NCBI GenBank assembly: GCA_008704415.1
Contig: VXIS01000059.1
Span: 1-64,000 of the forward strand
DNA from: Sphaerosporella brunnea
Taxonomy: Eukaryota; Ascomycota; Pezizomycetes; Pezizales; Pyronemataceae
Direction: 5' to 3'
DNA: 64,000 nucleotides
The notes beneath the pieces were generated by a model. That model did not search any database, was not told where the DNA came from, and saw only the letters and a program-made list of their open reading frames with translations. Of the stretch, positions 32,406-45,269 are shown piece by piece (the stretch's first letter is position 1; each line of letters begins with the position of its first letter). The position numbers and the translations under genes were made by a program.

Positions 32406-35038
32406 TATCATCGTACACAGGCATAGGTAGGATGAGATACCTACCCAATTTGAGAATTTTGATTCGTCGCGCATCCTCTTTCCAGGTTTGGTGCTATATC
32501 CAGCCTCTGATAGCCACTTTGCGTTACTATGTAGCTTTAGGACGCAACACGGCTGGGTGTGGTGTCGAGTGATTCATTGTGAATGATTCGTTTACCTCGA
32601 CCAAAACCAACAAAGACTCAGCACCTTCCCTGGTAGAGGATGTTTTTGTCTCTAGGGCGGCATTTAGTGGCTTGCACCGAACAGCCCTTCTGGCCTTACA
32701 GATGGGGGTTTTGTGAAGGACGGCGTTGAGAGTGGTGAGTGGTGAGAAGAAGGGTTGTATGTATTGTTGTAAAGAACTGGGGATCACGTTTTCGTTTAAG
32801 GTCGCACAACTATGGGCTGGCTATGTGGGCTGGTCTGGCTGGGGGAGGCCGGGAGGAATTGATACAAGTGTGCCAGATAGTGGGCCCGGACAGTGGCCTG
32901 GGTTTCGATTAAGGTTGCGGATGGATGGAGCACTGCACTGGCATAAGGGGGGCTGTTTGAGAAGGTTGAAGGCTTGGTATGCATGGTATTGTAGACCCCA
33001 GAAAGGATGATTCCCGCCTGGGCCGCTGCCGGTCGCTGCAGGTAGCTGGTGTCTATAGATTGTGGTGTTGGCTGTGTCCTGTTATGAAAGACAGGGTTGG
33101 TTACCTCGCTCGGATTTTATGCTTATCTAGTATGGAGCTTGGGCTTCCGTAGTCAGCCCCCATCCAGACATGACAAGTGTTTGCCGGCTTTCTTTCTTTC
33201 TTTTCAGGTCAACAAGGAGGGCCGAGTGCTCCGCTGTGATGTGCCCCGGGTGCCCCACTCTGGATCTCCTTCGCAAGATGTAGCTTTACAAACCTGGTAC
33301 AGGTCGGTGTACGGGCTCGTCCTGTGGATATTCATCCAGGGCAAAAGCTGGAACTCCCCAACCCCTCCCCTCCCCACTGCCGCTGGAACTGGCCGGATAG
33401 ATAGATTGGTTTGGCTTCCGGTACATACCTGCTACGTCAGATAACGGTAACGTCTCGCCCAAATTCGCGTATGGCTCGTTGCTGTTCCGTGAGTTTGCGT
33501 AACTGGCAACTCGTGTTCGCGCTCGACTGGCTCGAGGAGCGTCCGGGATCTGGCGAGTATGATTCTGAGGCTTACTTACCTTCGAACACATGGGCTCCGT
33601 CGAGCTCGGGCTCTGGATCTGGGTGCTGCGATGGACCAGCCAGAAAGGAGTTTTTTGGTCGGTTTTTTTTTTTTTTTTTTTTTTTTTTTTCTTTTTCTAT
33701 GATTTGTTGCTCTGCGATGTTTGCGTTCTTGGAACTGTTGGCTTCGGGCTTGCTGATTTGACATCTGATGTAAGCTACTTTTTCCGCCTTGACAAGGAGG
33801 GGGTGTCAAGGGACCCCGTTCCTAATGCCAGTTCTAAAAGCAGTTCAAGTTAACAGTTTTCAGCAATTTCGACGGCTCTGCGGTGTATGTTCACGCGTTG
33901 AAATAGTTAAGGCTTTGGGGTCGAAGCCAGTCCAGATGCACTGGTCTTCGAGATTGCTTTGGGACCCGGGCTTTGCAAGATGGTGAGTTGAACTGCTCTG
34001 AGCATTGTTCTGAGGAAGAACCGACATTGACCTCTACTCCAGATCGAGTCCGAGTGTCATACAAAAAAGACGCCCGATCTCACAATCCGCATACTGTCTC
34101 GAGCTCCAATATTTTGAAGTGCGAGTGACCGCCAGTGAATTGATTGGCCACACTTCCTTTTTCCTTCCATCACTCCCAACATCCCACATCCACGTCGCAA
34201 CAATCGCCAATCGCGACGACAATTAAACTCTCGCCGCAAACAGCGAGCTTCCTTCCTGCAGTCAGGTGCTCGGAACCAATCGATTCGTTCCGGAGTATTC
34301 CAACGTTGTCGTTGAGGTTAATAAGCCAACCAACTAGCGCCTAACTCGGAAGCTGGCTCGGCGCAACGCAGCCAGCTGTAACTTGTTGTACGAAGAAAAC
34401 GCGTTCATCTCCTCCCCTACAAGCAGCAGCTCCGTCATCCAATCCACTCAGGACGCAGCAAAGAACTTCAACACCACGGATTTTTTGCCAGCGAAAAACC
34501 CTAACCCTCGACTCAAACGTCACCGTTCCCCCGCCCGCCTCGACACCCGCCAGAGCGCCCGCAACGCCGCCTTACACGTCAAAATACCACCCGTAAGTTG
34601 CTCCGACGCGTGGGCTTGCCCCATCGCCCTCGAAGAAACGATGTCTTTCGATGCTGTCGCGAGCACGTTGCTGATATATGTGTTCTTTTTTCCTCAGGGG
34701 CGAACAGCAGCCAGCTCAGCAGCCAACCTCGCTTAGCAACGTCCTGCTCGTCGCGTGCAACCCCCACCACAACCACACTCGACAACAGTGCCCGAATTTT
34801 TTGAGGAGGCGCAACGCAACACATAACAATTTAAAATTAGAGACATAGCAGGAACTGCGACGAATATCATTTTTAATTTTTTTTTTTACGGACGCGACGC
34901 GACACGAAATCCCAGTTATTTTTTTATTTTTTTCCCTTTCCGTCTGTCTCTTTCTTTGTTTCCTGGGAGGAGGAGGAGGAGCTGGAGAAGTGCTTGATCG
35001 ATTCATGTGTCGCGCGTCACCTCGCCTAGAGGGTCTTG
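32406..35038. other. Intergenic, upstream of vid21
   Basis: 2.6 kb without supported genes. It includes a 29-base T run near 33662. Pyrimidine-rich and short T-rich sequence close to 35038 is probably promoter and leader of the vid21-like gene. Confidence 0.5.
33662..33690. repeat. Poly-T tract
   Basis: Uninterrupted T run of about 29 bases. Similar runs occur at about 42968-42991 and 59099-59122. Confidence 0.85.
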
Positions 35039-38000
35039 ATGGAATCTGTGTCTATTGAGGCTTTGCGCGCTGAGGCCGTCGCGTCGCTCTACGATGAGCT
35101 CGGGTAGGTCGCCCCTCCACCCATACCCCACACCCCCCCCCCCCACACGGTCGCGTTTCACCACCCGCGATTCATTTTGCTTCGCATTAAAGCCCTGTGC
35201 TTTCTGGATGATATAGAAGCTAATTGCGTGCTTCCACGATTTTTTTATTTTTATATATAGACGAATAAGACAATCGCGCAAACGCAAGCTACAGGAGCTC
35301 TACGCCGTTGAGCACTACCGCTACATCAAAAGGTCGAAGCTATCCTCGCATACCGAGGAACTGCCGCGATGGGGATTGTACTGCGACCACGATTCCGGCG
35401 TTTCGGATGAGTTGGAGCAGAAGTTCTTGGACGAAAATGATATAGAAAAGTACGTCCCACTCCGTCATTTGCTTGCACACATGTCTGTCATGCCGCATGC
35501 TGACTGAGTCGGTTTGCGCGCACAGAGGTTTACGTTTCAAAGAATCTACTTTGCCAAATTTCCTGTCACCAGCGCTTGCACATCCCCCGGAGCTTGGAAC
35601 GCAGGACAAGTTCGCGCCGGCCAAAGCGCCTCCACAACCTCCGTCCCCGGCGTCTACCACACCTTCTACCACTGCGCCTTCTGTCGCTCGGGCGAAATCC
35701 ATATCTCCATTGTCGCCGCCTGACACCCAGGAGTCTGTGCAGCCGGTCGCGACTCCACAGGAAGTTGCGCCGAAGCCGTTGGCTGTGCCATCACCACCGC
35801 TAGCTCGGCAGGTTACACCCACAGCTACCCTGGAAGTTCGGACGAATGGTCATCATGTACAAGAGAGCATCACTCCAGCCGTCACTCCAGCGCCGACGCA
35901 GGAAAAGCGCAAGCCAACGCCTGAAGAGGCTCGGACAATTCCGCCAACGCCCTCGCCAGCGCCGTTTTCGCAGCCCGTTGTTGTTGCTGCTCCTTCTTCA
36001 CCCCCAGAAGAGGAGAAGGCGGAACAACATGCGGAGCCTATCGCTGAAGTTGACGGTGTGCCTGTGGTTAAGGAAACTGCGACCGAGGTTCCGAATGAGC
36101 GCGAGTTTGCGGCCGGTGTGCACTTTCCGCCAGCGCCCTCGGAGCCCGATCGAGACACGCAGATGGTCGAGATGGAAGCAGAAGTTCCTCCAAGACCACC
36201 AGCGCCAAAGAAGTTCGCACCTTCTCCCAAGAAGCGCTCTCCTCCACCTCCTCCGCTGGCACTGGAGATTCCAGATTCTCAGCCATCTCCTACCAAAGAT
36301 GCCACTTCACCAGTGCCGTCAGTCAGAACCCCTCCAACCCCTCCACAAACCAGCCAACTCTCGCCTCCTGCAAGGCTTGCAGTTATTACAGACAATCAGC
36401 AACGGAGAAGTCCTGCGTTATCAGAAAAGGAGCCACAACCGGAGGTTTCATCGCCGGCTTCCTCCATTGGTGGCTCTACGCCTGGCAACATCATTTCTTC
36501 AGCGACCAGTCCCGACCCGAACCAGATTCCCGAACCATCAAAACCTGAAACGGCTGTGGCTGAGGATCATGAGAAAGCGGTTGAAGAGCCACAGCCGGCC
36601 GAGGAGGACGAAGCCATGGAAGAACAAGTGGTGGGCAAAGTCATTGAGAAGCTGGAACAGCCGACTCTACCATCGACTGCAGTTGCGGACGAGATTGTGG
36701 AGCAAGAGGAAGAAGAGGAAGTTTCCTTGCCAACAATTCCGTCCAAGGAGTTGTCGCCTACTTCTCCAGCCCGAGTCATTGAGGAGCGGAAGGAGCAAGA
36801 GCTTCCGAAGCCGATCGAAGTCGAAGCTACTGCGCCATCCTCGCCAATTACAGAAGTGCCAGTTTCTCCAGATCCATCAGCACAGCTCCGCCTGGAGAAC
36901 CAGTTGGCCAACGGCGTGAAAAGTCGTGCCATACCACATGTACCAGAGGAACACGCTATAGCACTAGAGCGGACAAAATCGCCGGTGGCATCACCGAAAG
37001 AGCAGCAATTAGCTCCTTCTCCTGCCCCTTCTCCTTCCCCTTCTCCTGCCCCTTCTCCGGTACGCGTATCTTCCTCACCAGTTGTGGTTCCGATCGCCGA
37101 TGAGGATGAAGAGGACGAAGACCATGTACAGTTAGTTGAGAACGGAGTATCGGCTATCGAAAAGGCTGCATCTCCAGTCCCTGAGTCGCCAGTGTCAATC
37201 ATGGAGCCGAAACCACAAGATGAGCTTGAGGAACCAGTTTCGAGAGAGCCCGAGCTGGTACTATCTGTTGAGAAGGAACCTGAGCTGGTACCTAAGGTTG
37301 AAGCACCTGCGAAGGCCCAGCCTGTTGCGGAAGAAGCACCCGAAGAGCCCCAGCCCCAACAGTCCGTTTCGGAGCCTGTGGAAGTCGAGGCCGAGGCCGA
37401 GGCACCTCCTGCACATGTACCAGAAGCAAAGTTTCCTGAACGGACTATGCCTGATTCGTTGTTGATACCCGTTGACAAAGAGTCAGAGGGCGAAGAGGAA
37501 GACGAGGATGTCGTTATGGAAGACCTTTCGTCGCCTCCTAAGGAGCCTTCACCAGTTGTTGAAAGACAACCTACTCCTGAAAAGGCCTCGGCAGAGGCGT
37601 TGGATGAGCGAATAGCGGAAACTCCAAAGCTGCCCGACGAGCCGACTGTGCAGGAGCCCACTGTATCGCAAGTTGATAAACTTGTTGATGGCATCGCGGT
37701 TCCTGAGAGTTTATCGGAGGCTGTGGAAGTGACCTCACAGGTCCCCGAGCCAGCAAAAGCTGCCGAAGATGAGGCTTCCCCTGCACCGGGCTCACCTAAG
37801 CCCCCATCTTCGATCGAGAGTCTTAGTAGCATCAGCGAAACGGATCTCGTGGTACCTACTCCAGCTTCAGAAGTTTCAAAGCCGCAGGCTCCCCCCACGC
37901 CTGCTGAAACCCAAGAAGAGGCCAATTTCGTTACCCCTGCCCTCTTTGCTACTCCTTCAATACGCTCATCGACCCGGCCTAAGAAACCGAGTCCACGCGC

Positions 38001-40854
38001 GCAACTGTCCAAGGTTGTCATATCTTCGGCTCACCATGCTGCCGCAGCTGCCGCAGCAGAGGAAATGAGACTTCGGGAAGATCAGGAACAGCAGGGCCTG
38101 ATTGTTATGGCACGTAGGAGAACCCAACAAGCCGCAGCTGGTGCAGCCCGAGGACGCGGGCCTTCGGTGTTTCCCCCTGGAAGCAAGTTGGAGGCACTCA
38201 CCAGATATGGAGTCGAGGAGGGCCAGCGAGAGTCCCCAAAGCCATCAGACTATTTGGATCCTTTATGGGTCATCTCGAGTTACCAATCCCCCGTGGGCGA
38301 GCTTCTCAAACGAGCTTCCAAAACCGTCACAACCGCCGATCACAACATTGACCGAAGTGATAGGATCACTGTGAAGGTTCTTAAAAGGATCGAAGAGCTA
38401 CGCAGTCACGGATTGTGGAGTTTTGAGCAGATTGCGAAAGCACCCGAACCTCCAAGGATGATGGCCCATTGGGATTATCTTCTGAAGGAGATGGACTGGC
38501 TTGCTGTGGACTTCCGGGAAGAAAGAAGGTCCAAAATTGCGAATGCAAAGGTGCTGGTGGACATTGTAAAGGAATTTCACGAATATCCACCCGAGCGCCG
38601 ATCGGAGTTGATGGTTGACAGGAAGGTGTTTGGCAGAGTGCCAAAAGGGATACGGGAGCAGCAGAAGAAACGCCGGAGCATTGCCGATGGTGTTGACCAG
38701 CCAACGCCCGAGCTCATGGAAAGTGGTGGTACGCCAGAGGAGGAAGAACCCGAAGAGTACTTCGTTAAGAAGGAAGTACCAGAGGATATGGTTATAGATC
38801 TCGATGGCGGTTCCACCATGTACGACCATCTCAACGAGCCACCACCTGCTGCGGTATTCACCCTAAGACCCGATCAAACGTCCTTTTACATGCCGAACAC
38901 AAAGGCTGCCCGAGACGTATTGGGAGAGCTCCCGTTGTTTGCACCACCTGCCCCTCCCACCGGGCCTGAGTATGTCTCTCAGGATCAATGGTCAAAACAG
39001 GGCCTTATTCCTGTCAGTAAATATGCTCTTGGCCATATGGAGTTCATGCCCGAGAACAGCATCGAGTTCAAGTCTGAGAACGGTTCCGGTCAAAAGAGAA
39101 AGCGTTACGAGTTCGAGGTTAACTCTGAACCCTTTGCCGATGATTCTGAGGAGGATGGTGAGGTTGTTGCTGGTCCTGCATCATACGAATCGTATCTACG
39201 ACATAGGAACCGAGATAAGACAAGCCGTCCCTTGCCGTTGCATCCCGAGCAGAATAACATTGCGCTGTTCCGGCCAGAGTTCAAGCCGACCTTGCAGAGA
39301 ATCAGAAACCACATCTTCCGTCCACCACAGGACCAACCTCCTCAAGCCTTCTTTGAGTCTCGAAACCCTAGTCTGTGGACACCTGATGAAGACGAGAAAT
39401 TGCGTCTCCTTACCAAAGAGTACGCCTACAATTGGCAGCTGGTTAGCATTTACATGACCATGGATGGAGAATTCCATTCTGGTGCAGAGCGGAGAAGCCC
39501 ATGGGAATGCTTCGAGCGATGGATGTCGATTGAGAACGTACCAGCGGACTTTAGCAAATCGCCATGGTACAAGAGCGTGCAGCAGCGTCTCGAGATAGCA
39601 CAACGATCCAGCCAACAGCACATCCAAGCAGCAGCCAATGGAAGCCAGCATGTCAATCAGCTTAAGAGGCGGGGCACTCTTCCCACCAAGGTTGATAGAC
39701 GCAGAACGACACGGACGTTTACGCAGATGGAGGCAATGCGTAAGCTGGCTAAGAAGCGCGAGACGACCATGAGCAAGCAAGCCCAGAGCAATAGAGGTTC
39801 GTATTCCCGTTTATCCAGACATATCTCCCTCTCACTAACATCGGATGTAGCTGCTCAAGTTGCCGCGATGCGCAAACAGGCTAGTGCCAACCCGAGTCAA
39901 TTGCGCACACCGCAGTATTTCTCGACGATGAAGCACGAAAAGGACGTCAAGGCGATGGAACAGAAGCAGCTGATGGCACAAATGGGCCGCCTACCTGGCG
40001 GAGCTGTAAGCCCTCCGTCCAATTTCCCCTCAAGTGCGCACGCCATTAATCTCTCCCAGCAGCCTGTGCCACCTGGCCGTCTCCCCAATGGTGTCCCCAT
40101 ACCTGGGCAACCTGGCCGCATGGCCACGCCTGCACCCGGTGCGCCGATGCCTAATGGGTTTGCGGCTCATTCCAGTGCTGTGCGCTCTCCAGGCATGCAG
40201 CACCCGCTCCAGCAGCAGTACGCCAACGCCATGCGACACCCTAACGGCGCGGTGGGACTCACAGCTCAACATGTGGCGGCGATGCGTCTTCGCGCCATAC
40301 AGCAGCAACAAATGATACAACAGCAGCAACAGCAGCAACAGCAGCAAATGCCTGGCATGATCACGCAGGCCGATATGCTTGCGCGCGTACAGCAGATGCA
40401 TCCCGGGCTCACGCATGAACAGGCACAGCTACAGGCGCAGAAGCAGGTCGCGCATTACCACGACCAGCTCAGAAATAATATGGCTGCACAGGTCCAGGTG
40501 CGAAGGAACTCGGTTAATGTTCGTGCGGGTACTGGCGGCACGGGTGTGTTAATTGGTGCGAATGGACCTATCGGTCCTGGGGCTGCGGCAATGGCGGCTG
40601 CCCAGCAGCAGCAGCAGCAACAGGCTCAGCAGAGCAGGAGTGCTACTCCCGTCGGAATGGCCGCAAGTCCGCGCATGGGTCAACTGCAGCAGGGGCAGCA
40701 ACAGCAGCAGCCACAACCACAGCCCGCGCAACAACAGGTACAGAGTCCTTGCCCTCCGCAACCACTGCAACAGGCTGTAGGTTTGGGGGTGCAGATGTCG
40801 CCACAACCCTCGCCGGCTCCACCGCAGCCACAGCCACAGTCTCAGCAGCAGTAA
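35039..40854 (+). CDS. vid21: Vid21/Eaf1-like NuA4 histone acetyltransferase scaffold
   Basis: 1842 residues from four exons: 35039-35103, 35261-35449, 35526-39796, 39851-40854. It would be the platform subunit that joins NuA4 acetyltransferase modules in the nucleus. The N-terminus (SLYDELG, then RKRKLQELYAVEHY) matches the family. A long disordered, acidic Pro/Glu region (about 90-900) precedes the HSA helix domain at about 1048-1125 (AHWDYLLKEMDWLAVDFREE), which binds actin and actin-related proteins in this family. A Myb/SANT domain follows at about 1367-1440 (SLWTPDEDEKLRLLTKEY...ERRSPWECFERW). The C-terminus is Gln/Pro-rich (about 1650-1842). The last intron (54 bases, donor GTTCGT, branch ACTAAC) keeps the frame open if retained and would add 18 residues. 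Confidence 0.9.
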
Positions 40855-43800
40855 ACAGGAGAAGGGAAGAAGAAGGTTTCTTTTAGTTACTTGGTCAGGG
40901 ATTGGTTGAGCGGATTCTTGTTTCTTTTTTTTCTTTTTTTCCCGGTGATTTACTACGGAGCGTATGGGGTGGGTTTGTGCTTTGTGCTTTGTGTTTTTTC
41001 TTGTTGCTACTACGCTGCGCGGGATGCTGGTTGCGGGTTGGTTGCGGGTTTGCGTGATTGTTTCTCTCGTGCTTGTGATAAAGGGGTTTTTTTTTTCCAA
41101 TTTTCCTTTTCTTCGAGGCCGAATTATGGCCTACACTATAACTCTTATATATTAAAGTAAACTACTTGGCTTACTTACTTTGCTGTAAGGGACCTTATCT
41201 TGTTTGTTCCTGGTGTGGTTGCTTTGTTTGTGATCACGTTTGTTGTCTGTCTGCGACCGCGAACAATCATGACAGACCCCCGCCCTTGTCCCGTCCGCCC
41301 CCTTATTGATGCTATCTCATGGGTCAACTGCAGCCACCCGAAATACCAAAAGCACTAGACAAAAGCAAAGCATCGTAGAAAAGACAAAAGAAAGAAACAA
41401 CATGTGAATGAAAGCCATGGCCGCCAGGGCCGAGCCACTCCTCCTCCTCTGACTCCTCCTCTGACTCCTCCTCTGACTCCTCTTCAGAAGACGACGTGGT
41501 TGTGCTCGCTGAGAAGGGGAGGGTTCCGGGGGGAGGGGTGCTCCGGCTCGTAAAACTCTCGGTCTGCATTATTTCTGAGGGAGGCGTCGGGCCAGGAGGA
41601 ACTTGGCCGAGTTACTAGCCAGTACGTTTGTTTTCGGCGGATAGCCGTAGGACTGTTTGTGCTGGGCGGGTGAGAAAAGTCCCCGAACCCTTTGCACACA
41701 CACACACACACACACCGCGGGCCCCAGATCTTCGAGTAGGACACTCATACCGAAAGCAGAGAAGCTACTGTACTGCATAATCTGAAAGTTTTCTCTTGAG
41801 GTTAGTTAGGGATCCAGGTATTTGTACGGAACTCTCCCCCCCAATTGGACAGAATGAGAAACTTTGTTGACTGCGATATTATAGGAAAGACTTTGTTCCT
41901 GTGTTATGCGCTATTATTGCGGAGAATAATGGAGGCCAGACCCACAGCATCATGCCGACGAAGGTTATTACAAGTTTGACGCTTCCGGGGTAGCCTACGT
42001 CGACTTAGAGGACGAGGGCACCATGGCTGGTAATCAGGATGTGTGAATGCTAGCCGATGACACCCCTCCGAAACGGCATTGGTCTGAATCCTGCAACTGG
42101 CTCATAGTTCAAGCTACATCACCAGCACATGATAGGTTTTTTAATGGTTCAAGCAAACAAACCATTGCGAGCGTTGTCCACCTTGATCTGTAGACATAGC
42201 AGGAAATAATATGCTGCGTAAGTAACTCCAAGAGTGGTCGCTTCAATTGAGTATACTGACTGATAGTTACGGGGCGGAGACTGTCAATGATTGGGTCCCC
42301 ATGATTTACCCAAACTTGAGACCTCATTCGTCCGATATGGATGAATCCCGCGGCTACTACTTGGCTCTTTATTTGCCCACGGCAATTGAGAGGTGAATGT
42401 CCAAAACCATGAGGATCGGATCGAACGCGGAGCTCTATCCCTGGTAAAGGGTTCGACGCAGGCAGTCTATGCGGACTCCTTTAAGAAAGGAGGCTCGCAT
42501 GCCATTGTGGCTTTGCGCCCGTTAGGTTCAGAGAATCAACCCAACCAGGGAAAGAGGACAATCAGTACAGGAAGTGAAATGGTAATCAGCACAGATTACA
42601 TTCAGTCCCAAGTGGCACGAGCAGCCTCGAACCAAGCCACCAAGCCACCGCCAAAGCCATTCACGAGCAATTGGCTGGTGTTCCTATGCGTCATAGGGCT
42701 GCCAGCTACATTTTTGAGTCTCTAGTCCACAGGGTCGTGGAGCCCTGAGTGCACTGGCTTGTACTTATGATCAGCGTGCTCCCAATAGCGCAGACTCCCT
42801 CGTGGTGGTGGTGGTGGAAACGGACCGCAACAAGTACCTTCCAATTTTTTTATTTTTTTTCAGATCACAACCGGCAAGATACATCCCGTGCATACCAAGG
42901 GGCTTGACGACCTGTGGAATGTTTTTCCACCAGCGGCCAAAAAAAAAGACGGCGCGATCCTGGTTGATTTTTTTTTTTTTTTTTTTTTTTTTGTGGTCCC
43001 GCAGCACGGTGGACTTGCAGAGGTGCAAAACTATGTACATCGGAGCGGCCGACGGTGTTTTGCGATGGGTGAAACGAGCTACGCAAATGGTGCTGAGAGT
43101 ACGAACTCCGACGATTTGTGAACGATGCACTGAGTAGGTGCATTCATGTATGGTTATGATCGACGCGCTTCGGCAGGGCCGAGTCGGCCTATAATACAGA
43201 AGAATAGAGAGTACTACCTAGTATGGGGCGGTACATAGCCGCAGTTGTTCAGAGACTATTTGTGCTGGCACTTGCTGGGCGGCCCTGACCCCTGGGCGAG
43301 AAACCCACAAAGTACTACATGCGTCGACCACATCGCAGGTTTAACCACCAATGGACGGTCTATGTAGCATTGGCTTTGGTTTTCCAGATAGGAATAGATA
43401 TCCCGGTAGTCCTGAAGCACCAAAAGACAACAATGGCCGCACGGCAGAGGTTTGTGAGCTTCTTCAACATCCGCAAGTTCGGGAATCTGGGTGACATCTA
43501 AAAAGGCCGCCTCTTTCTTCCGACTTGTCAGATTTGACGACACCACGGGTTTCGCTGGAACGTCCACACTGGTGATTCGTTTTAAACAGGCCATACCCTT
43601 GCCCCAGACATTCTGATGGAGGGTATTGTAGAACTCGAGAGCCGAACATGGGGGCTACTAGAGTAGACACCACCTCGGATTAGGAAAAAAAAAACAAAAA
43701 AAAACAAATAGTACCACCGTAGCTGGAGACAGGGTGCTTACCTTTCTCATCCTCCTCTAGCGCTTCTGTAGCCATTCAGACCTCCAGCTTCATATCGGCG

Positions 43801-44800
43801 GTTTGATAGTCTGTTGAGAGGATGCTGGCACCGCTTGCACTTTAAAGGAGCTATTAGACCCTCTGAAATTTCCGTAATCCCTTGCTTGCAAGCAAATGGC
43901 AGCTCATCACAGAGGCCTGTAACCAGGAAAAGCCGTCGAGGGCGTTTCAAAGCCGGCCCATCCTCTGCATGATCAGCGGTCGAAAGGCCTCGCTTCACGT
44001 TCTTCATGCTCGTGCGGATCATAAACAAGAGCTTTTAGCTGAGAGTAATAAAAAAATAGTACCCAGACTGGCAATCGAGTGATTTAACAGTAGTTATCTA
44101 AAATAAGAACAAAAGGGGGCAAGGAGAGAAGGAGGAAGGAGAAATCGAAGTGCCGGACAAAAGGTAGCATCTTATGGCGACGGGAGCAGTCAGTTTTATG
44201 GAACGCCGTCGGGGTGGCCACCGAAAGGGATGGCAAAGATGGAAGTGGCCTCGACCCCCCATTAAGGCCCTGTTAGCGGATGAGCACTGTATCGAGGCTG
44301 TGCTCGATTTCCTAGAGTGCACGAACGTTGGGTCTTGGCCCGCAAAGGTCTAATATGTGTTGACTCTCATACTGAATCTCTCCTTTGTTTCATTTCTCAT
44401 ACTTTTCTCTTATTCCTCACTTGTTGTTTTCCTTCTCAGGCCGCCCGTCTATAGGTCCATGAGACCTAAGGGTAGCCCGCATGTCTATACCAATGTCATG
44501 GCCGCTTGCGGCCGAATACAGGATGATTAAAACAAAAAGGCAGCGTCTTGGCAGATATAAATTATACTCCCCGAAAATCTTACCAGATTTAGCAACAACG
44601 AGTGAGTAGCCAGCCACAAATAGGAATGCTATGTTTTGGCACTCAAGATACCGCTCAGTTCGTTTCGTGGGAAAAAGATGGTTTTTCATGACTCGGGATA
44701 TTGTGAGGCACATGATCTCACGCATATTACCAGATCAGGTAACTGCTGTTATCAGGCTCTGCATGATAGTCACGGTTCTTGATATCCCTCGTCGATGAGC
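40855..44800. other. Intergenic
   Basis: 3.9 kb with no gene I can support. A GAGGAGTCAGA-type repeat at 41440-41490 gives a Glu/Ser-rich antisense frame (41324-41569) that I do not call. There is an (AC)n tract at about 41696-41714, a T-run at 42968-42991 and A-runs near 43686. Confidence 0.45.
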
Positions 44801-44825
44801 AGGATTCCGGGCCAGTCGTATCTTA

Positions 44826-45269
44826 CCTGCGCGATGATTATGCCGCCAAATGAATATGAGTGGCCGTTCTCTTTCCTGAGCCAATGCTGACATTAATACC
44901 TTGTGCTAGGTGATCTCTTAAATATGGATTGCTTACTTCCTTTGCCCTCCGGGCTCGTTTTAAATCCTCGAGAAAGCTGATGTTGTAACCCTGAAGGTTA
45001 TGAATACTTGCACTACCCAACTTCGAGTTGTAGCCATAGGTCATCGTTCGGCAGGTGGGCAGATCCTTGGAAAAGAAGTCACGCAACCACATCTTTGAGG
45101 ATTTGCTTTTCCCTCTCCACGAGCCGTAGGCATGACCGCCAAGGCCTGTAACTGCGATGATGTTAACAGCCATATGTAAGCTCAACAGGCGTCCAGCCGT
45201 GACTTCGACGTGCGTACTCCGCTCTAATCTTTTGCCGACGTGGCGTGGGGTAGAGTTGTGCGAGCCCAT
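44826..45269 (-). pseudogene. Relic of a lipase-like (DUF676/PGAP1-type) N-terminal domain
   Basis: The minus strand encodes a stretch that looks like the start of the alpha/beta-hydrolase domain found in fungal esterase-NACHT/ankyrin proteins: NIIAVTGLGGHAYGSWRG, KMWLRDFFSKDLPTCRTMTYGYNSKL, then SFLEDLKRARR. Two defects show decay. The oxyanion HGLGG is TGLGG. The expected GHSFGG nucleophile elbow appears only in another frame and with an insertion (GHSYSFGGIIIAQ at about 44830-44870), after which a GTAAGA donor-like site follows. I found no continuation of the domain downstream. A broken gene or decayed N-terminal fragment is the best reading. Confidence 0.5.
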
